A DNA stretch of 10,909 bases from Gemmatimonadales bacterium UBA4718 (GTDB lineage Bacteria > Gemmatimonadota > Gemmatimonadetes > Gemmatimonadales > Gemmatimonadaceae). Positions 1-5,692 of the stretch are shown in pieces. Both the position numbers and the translations under genes were made by a program. Each line of letters begins with the position of its first letter. Positions within the stretch are counted from its first letter, which is position 1. The notes below the pieces were generated by a model that did no database searches, was not told the origin of the DNA, and saw only the letters and a list, made by a program, of their open reading frames with translations. The stretch spans positions 2,195 to 13,103 of the forward strand of contig DHJO01000047.1 in the NCBI GenBank assembly GCA_002404375.1, written 5' to 3'.

Positions 1-341
1 TACGGGCACTGAATCGGATTGCAAGTTGCACATCGAAACAGCCGTTCAAGGCAGTGACGATGCTAAACACGCCTTCGCGAAACCGCAAGACAAGTTCGAA
101 TCCCAATCCTCCGTCAACGCGCATTCTCGTCCGATGATTGCGCCCTTGGTGTTCGCCTTCGCGGTGAAGCGGCTAGTTGATTCTGCGAACGCGGCCGCCG
201 GGAAATCTCGAAAGTTCTTTGAGCGCCTCGACTGACGGTGATCGAAAAAGGGCGACAAGTATGAGCCTCGCCGGATAGGTTTTCATATCAGCACGGACTT
301 CGCCACTCGTATTCAAAAGTGGATTGACCAACCCGCGACCC
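1..341. other. No supported gene; possible tRNA-Ser-like 3' relic
   Basis: No convincing coding sequence is seen here. Two overlapping short minus-strand frames (46-258 and 173-373) and one plus-strand frame (26-235) are open, but none has a ribosome binding site, a recognisable motif or a sensible composition. On the plus strand, 93-115 reads like the T-loop and 3' acceptor of a class II tRNA (TTCGAATCCC, then AATCCTCCG and TCA). The stretch before it (about 41-75) loosely recalls tRNA-Ser with a GCT-like loop. The matching 5' acceptor half is missing and the T-stem does not pair, so at most this is a relic. The segment lies just beyond repeat module c1. Confidence 0.4.
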
Positions 342-478
342 TCCGAACCCCATTCAGCGTCAGGGGAGACCACTTTACTACTTAAAGTTGCGTTTCATAG
401 GGGAAATGGGCGTCGGCGTCCGATTCTCAGTCGATTTAGGTAGCAATTAGTAGTGAGAAACTCGACCGAAACTCGACC
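342..478 (-). repeat. Repeat module c1 (tRNA-like hairpin + scaffold + tandem 11-mer)
   Basis: This is the most diverged of four modules in the same orientation. At 457-478 two perfect copies of GAAACTCGACC lie head to tail, ten bases from the stop codon of the small membrane gene. The scaffold CATAGGGGAAATGGGCGTCGG (396-416; 20 of its bases quoted: CATAGGGGAAATGGGCGTCG) aligns without gaps with c2 at a constant offset of 465, up to and including the tandem repeat. The GGCGT-to-GAG distance is 46 bases, as in c2, c3 and c4. At the position expected for the anticodon loop (minus strand 353-347) the sequence is ATGGGGT, that is U33 followed by a GGG (Pro) anticodon, in a 4-bp imperfect stem. 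It is followed on the minus strand by GGGTCGCGGGTT, which resembles the variable loop and T-arm. The match to tRNA is weak taken alone. Confidence 0.6.
457..478 (-). repeat. Tandem 2 x 11 bp direct repeat of c1
   Basis: The unit GAAACTCGACC (plus strand) occurs twice with no spacer and no mismatch. The GAAAC start is shared with c2 and c3, while the remainder of the unit is private to this copy. It is a candidate pair of arm-type recombinase binding sites. Confidence 0.85.
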
Positions 479-488
479 AACGGTTGAG

Positions 489-740
489 CTAGCGCAGCTT
501 CGTCCGGTCTACGTCTTTAGGCTGCGGCAATGCCTGACGCTGTTCGTCGCGCGATGCGAGTCTGTGACAGACCGCACCGGCGCCCATTAGTCCGGCAGAG
601 GCCAGGAGTGTGAGCTTCGCGAGTCCTACCGAGACTATCCAGGGCAGTGACGCGAAGTGAAAGCCGCCGATGATCGCGACTCCAACTCCGGCGCCGAGCA
701 CAAGACCGCCTATCATCAATATGGAGCCGAGTCGACGCAT
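489..740 (-). CDS. Small two-helix membrane protein, unknown function
   Basis: I do not recognise this family. From the ATG at 740 it encodes 83 residues starting MRRLGSILMI. Two hydrophobic segments fill most of it (about residues 6-28 and 33-57, rich in Gly, Ala, Leu and Ile), followed by a charged cytoplasmic-looking tail (HRLASRDEQRQALPQPKDVDRTKLR without a further helix). This predicts an inner-membrane hairpin protein. An upstream in-frame ATG at 779 would add 13 residues (MVHFELFTEKSLP) of a different character. I prefer 740 because the protein then starts with a normal short basic segment before helix 1, although neither start has a good ribosome binding site. It sits alone between repeat modules c1 and c2, like the single cargo of a cassette: its stop is ten bases from the c1 tandem repeat, and its start is just past the c2 tRNA-like hairpin. 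Confidence 0.6.
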   Translation of the reverse strand: MRRLGSILMIGGLVLGAGVGVAIIGGFHFASLPWIVSVGLAKLTLLASAGLMGAGAVCHRLASRDEQRQALPQPKDVDRTKLR

Positions 741-799
741 GGGGAGCGATTTTTCAGTGAATAACTCGAAATGTACCATACGAGTATTGGATACCGCTT

Positions 800-823
800 G
801 GGACCTCCTGCTCCCAAAGCAGG
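800..823 (-). other. tRNA-Pro(UGG)-like anticodon arm and variable loop (relic)
   Basis: On the minus strand 823-807 forms a perfect five-base-pair stem CCTGC/GCAGG around the seven-base loop TTTGGGA. This gives U33, anticodon UGG (Pro), G37 and A38, exactly the tRNA-Pro anticodon arm, and it is followed by AGGTCCC as in a real variable loop and T-stem start. A D-loop-like GTTGGTTTAG lies upstream. The T-arm and acceptor stem do not follow, so this is a fragment or decayed gene rather than a working tRNA. Confidence 0.65.
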
Positions 824-945
824 AAAACCACTAAACCAACTACGACATTCTGCCGGACTTTATAGGGGGACCGAGGGTCGGTGCCGGTTCGTAATCAACG
901 TCATGTCGCACTTTGTCGGGAGAAACTCACCCCGAAACTCACCCC
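806..945 (-). repeat. Repeat module c2 (tRNA-Pro-like arm + scaffold + tandem 12-mer)
   Basis: This copy aligns with c3 without a single gap at a fixed offset of 4054 from 806 to 945, and the similarity stops abruptly below 806. Bases 838-887 match c3 at 43 of 50 positions, including the identical 19-mer AACTACGACATTCTGCCGG. The module carries an imperfect internal repeat: CGACATTCTGCCGGACTTTA near 841 is echoed by CATGTCGCACTTTGTCGGGA near 902. The tandem repeat at 922-945 lies four bases from the PAP2 stop codon. The minus-strand end is a tRNA-Pro-like anticodon arm (listed separately), preceded by GTTGGTTTAG (840-831), which resembles a D-loop. Confidence 0.75.
922..945 (-). repeat. Tandem 2 x 12 bp direct repeat of c2
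   Basis: Two perfect, abutting copies of GAAACTCACCCC (plus strand). Only the GAAAC start is common to c1 and c3. Confidence 0.9.
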
Positions 946-949
946 GCAT

Positions 950-1564
950 TTAGTTGTCCGCCGCGGCGAGTCGCCCGCGACGAAGTATTCTGAAGACCGC
1001 ATCCAATAGATGCACGATGGGTGGGCGCTCACTGAGAGTTGCAAGCACCACACTCGTGACCGCGCCCAGCGCAGCCCCGCCAAGAACATCTGCTGGATAA
1101 TGCGCACCGACAAAAACCCGAGCGATCGCCATCACTGTCGCCAGAACAAGGAGGGCTGCTCCGGCACGCCTGTTGTACCTCCAGACCATCACCGCTACAG
1201 CGAACCCAAGAATTGCGTGATCGCTCGGAAAGGAGGTATCGAGCGACGGCGGGATAAGTTGGTTAACTGTGTGACTGAGATACGGCCGAGGCCGAGGAAG
1301 TGCTTTCCCGATCAATTGACCGAGACCGAGTGCGACGAGCGCGGACACACCGGCAAGGAGCGCCCCGCGCTGGTTTCGAGCACGCCACGAAAGCCAGAGC
1401 GCAAGAAGGGCGACCGCGAACGCGATGGGCAGATATTTTGCCGATGCGATCATTACCGCATCGAGGATCGAATTGCGGCCAGCGAAGCCGTTTACAGCAT
1501 GGAAGACGGCGTAGTCCAGCGAGCGCGAGCTCGAGTCAGACACTGCTGTCGATGCGTCGATCAT
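950..1564 (-). CDS. BcrC-like undecaprenyl-diphosphatase / PAP2 membrane phosphatase
   Basis: A 204-residue integral membrane PAP2 phosphatase of the BcrC/YbjG type, which dephosphorylates undecaprenyl diphosphate on the outer face of the inner membrane to recycle the peptidoglycan lipid carrier. The N-terminal LDYAVFHAVNGFAG (16-29) followed by AKYLP (42-46) is typical of this branch. Catalytic motifs are present: K87 with RPRP (91-94), PSDH (113-116) and R149...H155...D159 (ARVFVGAHYPAD). Spacing in motif 1 is one residue shorter than the K-x6-RP consensus, and the usual Ser before R149 is Ala. About five hydrophobic segments are visible. The start codon overlaps the stop of the preceding phosphatase by four bases (ATGA), so the two are translationally coupled. 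The stop lies four bases from the tandem repeat of module c2. Members of this family can confer bacitracin resistance; the lipid substrate here is inferred. Confidence 0.88.
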   Translation of the reverse strand: MIDASTAVSDSSSRSLDYAVFHAVNGFAGRNSILDAVMIASAKYLPIAFAVALLALWLSWRARNQRGALLAGVSALVALGLGQLIGKALPRPRPYLSHTVNQLIPPSLDTSFPSDHAILGFAVAVMVWRYNRRAGAALLVLATVMAIARVFVGAHYPADVLGGAALGAVTSVVLATLSERPPIVHLLDAVFRILRRGRLAAADN

Positions 1565-2358
1565 CTTGTTAAAGACCAGGCAACCGCGACCCCGCCATGC
1601 TCGGGCACGACTGAGGTTGGCAAAAAGATTCTCTCGAACAGGTTGCCGGGATGGCCTTCGTTGCAGCGGTCGAACAGCACCGCGGAGTAAGTCCCTAGTC
1701 CAGCCGCAGCGACTACATCGCTTGCCCAGTGTTTGTTCTTATACATGCGCGAGAAGCCAACCAGTGTCGCAGCGGCGTAGCTGAGTGGCGTGACGTATCT
1801 ACTCGCCCCCGGCCACGAACGGCCTACCTCGCGACTTGCTGCCGTCGCGGCGGCGAAAGCTACGGTAAAGTGCGCGGAGGGCAGCGACGTGTAGTCGTCG
1901 TTAGAGAATCCTTTGCCAAAACGGAAGTCGCGGACGGCATTGATGTCTCGCTGCGGTCGGGATCGACCGATCGTCATCTGCAGCCCTTCCGCCAGAACTC
2001 CGCCCAGCACAATTGCTTCGCCCGTGTGCATCCCAAGGGCAGCGATCGGACGCGAGTGCTCTCCCAGTCCAAGGAAATACGGACCCGCCGTTATCATGGC
2101 AGAGCCGGGAAATCCGAGATTGCTGAAGACGTTGCTCGTGCCTTTGAGGAACGCGTTCGACTGCGCCGAGGGACGCTGCAAGCTGCTCGCAAGCGACTCG
2201 TCGACGGACATCGTTGCCGCTACTAGCGCAGCGACGCCGAGTGCCACGACGGCATCATGCGGACGAAAAAGCTGAACGTGATCGCTGTTATCCTGCGCGA
2301 ACAGAGGTTGCGGGCAGGTGAAGATTGCGAGGGCGAATGTCGTTAGACGCAGATTCAT
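1561..2358 (-). CDS. Secreted PAP2-family phosphatase
   Basis: A 265-residue PAP2 superfamily protein with a Sec signal peptide (about residues 1-21, ending PLFA before QDN), so it is exported to the periplasm or outer membrane rather than being a standard multi-pass enzyme. Motif 2 is PSAH (160-163) and motif 3 is SR (203-204)...H210...D214 (SRMYKNKHWASD). The catalytic histidines, the arginines and the aspartate are intact. In motif 1 (GRSRP, R134-P135) the lysine expected seven residues before Arg134 is Gln127. Lipid phosphates, lipid A or polyprenyl diphosphates are possible substrates; the sequence does not decide. It lies 40 bases downstream of the TonB-dependent receptor on the same strand and overlaps the BcrC-like gene by ATGA, forming a three-gene operon. 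The single interrupting cysteine in the signal peptide (C15) is not in a convincing lipobox. Confidence 0.85.
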   Translation of the reverse strand: MNLRLTTFALAIFTCPQPLFAQDNSDHVQLFRPHDAVVALGVAALVAATMSVDESLASSLQRPSAQSNAFLKGTSNVFSNLGFPGSAMITAGPYFLGLGEHSRPIAALGMHTGEAIVLGGVLAEGLQMTIGRSRPQRDINAVRDFRFGKGFSNDDYTSLPSAHFTVAFAAATAASREVGRSWPGASRYVTPLSYAAATLVGFSRMYKNKHWASDVVAAAGLGTYSAVLFDRCNEGHPGNLFERIFLPTSVVPEHGGVAVAWSLTR

Positions 2359-2398
2359 GCTGAGCGCTGGTTGAAAGGTGGCGGCGTGGGACCGCTGA

Positions 2399-4681
2399 TC
2401 ATAAGTGGACTCGCACGCCCGCGTTCAGCATTCGACCCTCCAATGGAGCCCACTCTGGCGTCGTCCAACGTCCAGTGGGATCCTGACTTGGAAGTAGAAG
2501 TGGATCGAAGCGGGTCTGGCGCACATTTGTCAGATCCTCAGCGTTCACGAACAGCGTGGCCGATCCGACTTTCTGTTCCAGCAGAAGGCCGACAGTAGTG
2601 TAAGCCACACCGACAGTTCGGTACGGATCATCGATAAGCCGTTGGCGCCCGGTGTAGAAAATCTCGAGCCCCACACGTGTTCCGATGTCGTCTTCCTCGA
2701 ACGCGATGTCCAGGCCAGCAGCGTGACGAGGTGTGAGGGCTGTCTCTACCCGACGTGCCAGTTCCGGAGACCACTCGGTGGAGCGGGTGTAGCTGTATAG
2801 CGCGGTGACGGCAAACGGCTCCTGATTGAATACTGCGAAGAAGCTCGCGCCGCCGGTGCGAGTGGGCGTCGGCGCATTGGTGATCGTCAACAGTCCAGGC
2901 GTTGGCGTGTTCTCGCTCACGACAATCGCGTGATTCAGTCTGGCGCCGAATAGCGTACCGGTTATCTCGACCGGACCAAGTGTCAGTGTCAGGTCGGCCG
3001 ACGCTTGCGCGATTCTTTCCGCAGACACAAGTGAGAAGCCGCGGACACGAGATAGTCCAGCGACGTCGGCTTCCTCGATGAGTGGAGTCGGGGCGAAGAA
3101 GCCGCCTCCCGCGGAGACGCGAGCTGCCCATCCGTCGGCGAAACGGGATAGTGCGGAAACTCGCGGGCTCAGAAACGTGCCGTACCTGCTGTGTTGGTCC
3201 AGCCGCGCTGTAGTCGATACCGAGAATCTCTCAGTCGCGCTATAGGTGTCCTGACCAAACACCGATCCGGTAAGAAACTGATAAGTAGCGTTCGACAGCT
3301 TCGCGCTCGACAAGCCGTCATTCTGCAGTCCGGTGCCCAAAAGGGTTTCGTGCTTTCCGAATGTTCGGGACAATGTGATCTCACCGAACGCGGTTCCTCG
3401 ACGGTCCGACTCCGTGCTGTCGCCATATCGCCGGTCCTGCCATTGCTGGTTGATCGAGGAGCGAACGGACACCACACTGCCTTGCTTCGTGAGCAAGCGT
3501 ATCACGGTTCCAGCGTCCCCTCTCCGTGTGCGTGCGGTTACAGGAAAGCTTCCCGCCGGACTGAGCGCCGATCCGGACGTGCCGGACTGACGGTCTTCAT
3601 CGGCGGCTCCGGCTGTGACCATCGCCGCGCTCCCGGCTGAATCAGACCAGAATGCGCGCGGCCGCACCTCGAACCGGCGCAAACCTGGAATGTCGGTCCA
3701 GCCATCGACGTCGACATCGGTGGCGGTCTGATGGTGTGCGCCGCCGAGAAGAGTGTAACCCCACTGCTTCGACAGCTTGGCGCCCGACCATAAGAGACCA
3801 TCAGTTCCGCGGCGGGAGGTTTGATTCAGCAACAGCTCGTGAACACCTCGCCCGCCGCGAGGCGGACGACGCGAGACGAGGTTGAGCACGCCACCTGCCG
3901 CCGCTGGTCCGTAAAGAGCTGTCGCTGCTCCCTTGATCACTTCCGCCTGAGCAAGATCGAGCGGCGGGATCTGCAAAAAGCCAAGACCCTCTGAGGAAGA
4001 GCCGTAGAGTGGCAAGCCGTCAGCGAGCAGGAGTGTGTAGCGTCCTCGAAGTCCTTGCAGCCGGATGCCCGCCCCGCCGAGTGCTGGCGAAGTAGTCTGC
4101 ACTCTGACGCCGGGCATCTCGCTCACCAGATTCATCGGGTTGGCGGGGTGCATTATCGTTTTTTCGCCCACGTCTTCGCCCGACAGAACCTCAATTCGCT
4201 CAGGCTCGTCTTGAACTCGGCGTTCGACGCGACTCGCCCCCACGATGACCTCGGCAAGTCGGACCGCGGCGGGCATTAGCTGTACCTCGATCGCGGTGTC
4301 CGCCGCGGGCACAATCTCGACCGAAAGCGTGTCGGGTACGAAGCCGAGTCGCGATATGATGATTCTCTGTGGCCCCGCAGGCAGCCGAAGACTAGCATTC
4401 CCGACTGAGTCGCTAAGAGCACCGCGAGAGGCCGCTCGGACGACAGCTCCACTGACAGGTTCTGTCAGATGGCGAACACGTACGGTCAAGGAGCCGGAAG
4501 GAACGGTGTCTGTCGCTTTCTCTTGAGCGGCTACAGATCGCAACGGAGAAAGCGACCAACACAGAGCCAGGCAAAGGCTAGCACGCCGGAGCGCGCCGAA
4601 GTACCTCACGAGCCTATTGTACAAAGTTATGACTTGCGCTTCATCGACGACCAATGAATCGTGGCAATCCTGGAGGCGCAT
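2399..4681 (-). CDS. TonB-dependent outer-membrane receptor with carboxypeptidase-like domain
   Basis: A 760-residue outer-membrane receptor. After the signal sequence comes a carboxypeptidase-regulatory-like beta-sandwich domain (about residues 62-135), then a TonB-box-like segment AEVIVGASR (143-151). The plug domain follows at about 155-272, with the conserved GIRLQGLRGRYTLLLADGLP (205-224), AEVIKGAATALYGPAAAGGV (246-265) and a final NLVSRRP. A 22-strand-type barrel continues to the C-terminus. It ends in VHL rather than the usual Phe. The ligand cannot be told. The start is uncertain: the ATG at 4681 puts 24 atypical residues before the signal peptide, whereas a GTG at 4609 gives a normal one (RYFGALRRASLCLALCWSLS, cleavage near SVAAQ). 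Neither has a strong ribosome binding site. It is the first gene of an operon with two PAP2 phosphatases, lying between repeat modules c3 and c2. Confidence 0.9.
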   Translation of the reverse strand: MRLQDCHDSLVVDEAQVITLYNRLVRYFGALRRASLCLALCWSLSPLRSVAAQEKATDTVPSGSLTVRVRHLTEPVSGAVVRAASRGALSDSVGNASLRLPAGPQRIIISRLGFVPDTLSVEIVPAADTAIEVQLMPAAVRLAEVIVGASRVERRVQDEPERIEVLSGEDVGEKTIMHPANPMNLVSEMPGVRVQTTSPALGGAGIRLQGLRGRYTLLLADGLPLYGSSSEGLGFLQIPPLDLAQAEVIKGAATALYGPAAAGGVLNLVSRRPPRGGRGVHELLLNQTSRRGTDGLLWSGAKLSKQWGYTLLGGAHHQTATDVDVDGWTDIPGLRRFEVRPRAFWSDSAGSAAMVTAGAADEDRQSGTSGSALSPAGSFPVTARTRRGDAGTVIRLLTKQGSVVSVRSSINQQWQDRRYGDSTESDRRGTAFGEITLSRTFGKHETLLGTGLQNDGLSSAKLSNATYQFLTGSVFGQDTYSATERFSVSTTARLDQHSRYGTFLSPRVSALSRFADGWAARVSAGGGFFAPTPLIEEADVAGLSRVRGFSLVSAERIAQASADLTLTLGPVEITGTLFGARLNHAIVVSENTPTPGLLTITNAPTPTRTGGASFFAVFNQEPFAVTALYSYTRSTEWSPELARRVETALTPRHAAGLDIAFEEDDIGTRVGLEIFYTGRQRLIDDPYRTVGVAYTTVGLLLEQKVGSATLFVNAEDLTNVRQTRFDPLLLPSQDPTGRWTTPEWAPLEGRMLNAGVRVHL

Positions 4682-4859
4682 TCCCAGTGCTTAAGCAAGA
4701 TGAGTTCCGAGTGGTGCCCTTGCTGAAGCCCTGATGATTCGAGGCATGTCGCTGGGGTCGTTTCGGATCAATACCACATCGCGAGCCTCAACGGCAAGGT
4801 CGGTCCCCGCTCTAAGGGTTCTACTGCGTTAGAAACGAGATGCGGTCTGATCCGCTCGC

Positions 4860-4999
4860 TCTTGCTCCGAGAGCAGGAACATACATAAACGAACTACGAC
4901 ATTCTGCCGGTGTTCATAGGGGAATCGGGCGTCGGTGCCGGAATTCTCCGACATTCCTGCCGTACTTTGCAGGGAGAAACGGGTAAAGAAACGGGTAAT
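4860..4999 (-). repeat. Repeat module c3 (anticodon-like hairpin + scaffold + tandem 12-mer)
   Basis: Gapless alignment to c2 over 140 bp (offset 4054). The minus-strand hairpin 4877-4861 has stem CCTGC/GCAAG (one C-A mismatch) and a seven-base loop TCTCGGA. At 16 of 19 positions it equals the tRNA-Pro-like hairpin of c2, so it is probably a decayed Pro-type arm: read strictly, its anticodon would be UCG with C33, while CGG (Pro) is displaced by one base. The loop centre (4869) is 105 bases from the GAG that opens the tandem repeat, exactly as in c2. The core GGGCGTCGGTGCCGG lies at 4927-4941. An internal imperfect repeat is present (CGACATTCTGCCGG at 4897, CGACATTCCTGCCG at 4949). Confidence 0.75.
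4976..4999 (-). repeat. Tandem 2 x 12 bp direct repeat of c3
   Basis: GAAACGGGTAAA is followed directly by GAAACGGGTAAT (11 of 12 identical). It shares GAAAC with c1 and c2 and has a private remainder. Confidence 0.85.
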
Positions 5000-5047
5000 C
5001 GCTACAGACCGAACTTGGGTCGGTACATCTGCCTTTCGCGAGCAGTG

Positions 5048-5069
5048 CCGACCTCACGCTTATCAGGCG
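5048..5069 (-). other. tRNA-Ile(GAU)-like anticodon arm and variable loop (relic)
   Basis: On the minus strand the 22 bases from 5069 to 5048 read CGCCTGATAAGCGTGAGGTC and then GG, which is the anticodon loop (CTGATAA: U33, GAU, A37, A38), 3' stem and variable loop of tRNA-Ile(GAU) as found in many bacteria. The 5' stem is TTCGC where ACGC-type would pair, leaving three Watson-Crick pairs. No D-arm, canonical T-loop or acceptor is intact, so it is a fragment. Confidence 0.6.
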
Positions 5070-5171
5070 AACGAAGGGGAGTTAGAAGTCCGGCAAGAAA
5101 CCTATAAATCGTTGACGGACGGCGTGATCTGCCGTTGTTCACCCTTCGCGATGCCGGATAATGTCGGAGTC

Positions 5172-5195
5172 AATCGACAGCTGAATCGACAGCAG
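5172..5195 (-). repeat. Tandem 2 x 12 bp direct repeat of c4
   Basis: AATCGACAGCTG is followed directly by AATCGACAGCAG (11 of 12 identical). Its sequence differs from the units of c1, c2 and c3. Confidence 0.8.
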
Positions 5196-5233
5196 AAAAT
5201 CGATCCCTCGGCGACGATCAAGCAAGCGCTCGA

Positions 5234-5575
5234 CTACTCCCATCCTTCACGCGACAGCGCCTGGTGAAGTTCGTCCGGGTGGTTGCGAAAGTGTTTTTCC
5301 AGTTTGCTCGAGTCGTCGTGCGCGGTGTCGTAGTCCATTCCGTCCGACATCAGATTTCGCCCGTGCAGCTCATGAAATAGCACGAACCCGCGCTCCTCGC
5401 GCCGGAATTTCCGCGGTGATCGCGAAGGCTCAAACGCCGCACTAGCCTTGCAGGCGAGTTGATTCAGGCCACCCGATGCAGGCTTCGGCTTCTGGAATCG
5501 GAAGATCTGGTGCAGCGCGTACCAGCCCTCCAGGGTTTCGGGGGATGCGCCGTGAGGGTATCGGCTGCAGTAAAC
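5234..5575 (-). pseudogene. Chlorite-dismutase/ChdC (HemQ)-like gene relic
   Basis: An open frame of 113 codons without a usable start codon at its beginning: a TAG at 5576-5578 precedes it, and the first in-frame ATG lies deep inside. Its N-terminal part contains PETLEGWYALHQIFRF, the signature N-terminus of chlorite dismutase family proteins, in which coproheme decarboxylase (ChdC/HemQ) makes protoheme in heme synthesis. The residues that follow no longer match the family clearly, and the total is well under half the usual ~230-250 residues. In another frame a CYFMS stretch recalls the CFYPMSKRR segment of the family, which suggests deletion and frameshift decay. The frame ends SREGWE, 38 bases before the tandem repeat of module c4. 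It could instead be a short chimeric gene, but the missing start and RBS argue against it. Confidence 0.55.
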
Positions 5576-5692
5576 CTAAGTGGACACCGTCACAGGGCTA
5601 CCATCCGTAAGATCCTGGCGAGTGTCAGACCCGGGATCGCTTTCCGCACGATCTTTCTGCCGAATACGCCCCCGAGATCGAACGAGCTCGCT

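Larger units (their letters stand above)
5048..5195 (-). repeat. Repeat module c4 (tRNA-Ile-like arm + scaffold + tandem 12-mer)
   Basis: The most diverged scaffold, but with the same geometry. GGCGT (5121) to GAG (5167) is 46 bases as in c1 and c3, and the anticodon centre (5063) to that GAG is 104 bases, against 105 in c2 and c3. The tandem pair at 5172-5195 has lost the GAAAC start seen in the other copies. It lies 38 bases past the stop codon of the chlorite-dismutase-like relic. I judge membership from spacing and from the tandem and tRNA-like ends; primary sequence alone would not prove it. Confidence 0.55.
4682..5233. other. 552-bp non-coding stretch holding repeat modules c3 and c4
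   Basis: No gene is supported. Between the receptor start and c3 (4682-4859) I see only a short inverted repeat GCGGTCTGATCCGC (4842-4855). The rest is modules c3 and c4, which lie back to back with only about 50 bases between the c3 tandem repeat and the c4 tRNA-like arm, as if a cassette there were empty. The plus-strand open frames through this region (4910-5107, 4935-5267) translate the repeats themselves and are not genes. Confidence 0.6.

Noticed and set aside
46..373. Two overlapping minus-strand frames (46-258 and 173-373) as a further cassette gene after c1
   Set aside because: Neither has an RBS, a recognisable domain or a hydrophobic pattern, and the two conflict in frame.
800..870. 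A functional tRNA-Pro gene at c2
   Set aside because: Only the anticodon arm and parts of the D and variable loops fit. The T-arm and acceptor stem cannot be formed.
1010..1690. Plus-strand open frame of 226 codons
   Set aside because: It lies opposite the two PAP2 genes, whose catalytic motifs and coupled ATGA overlap fix the minus strand as coding. The plus-strand product is Arg/Pro-rich without any motif.
457..5195. CRISPR array
   Set aside because: The short direct repeats come only in adjacent pairs without spacers and differ in sequence between sites.
4935..5267. Plus-strand open frame of 110 codons across c3 and c4
   Set aside because: It is made of the repeat modules themselves, has no ribosome binding site and shows no protein-like composition.
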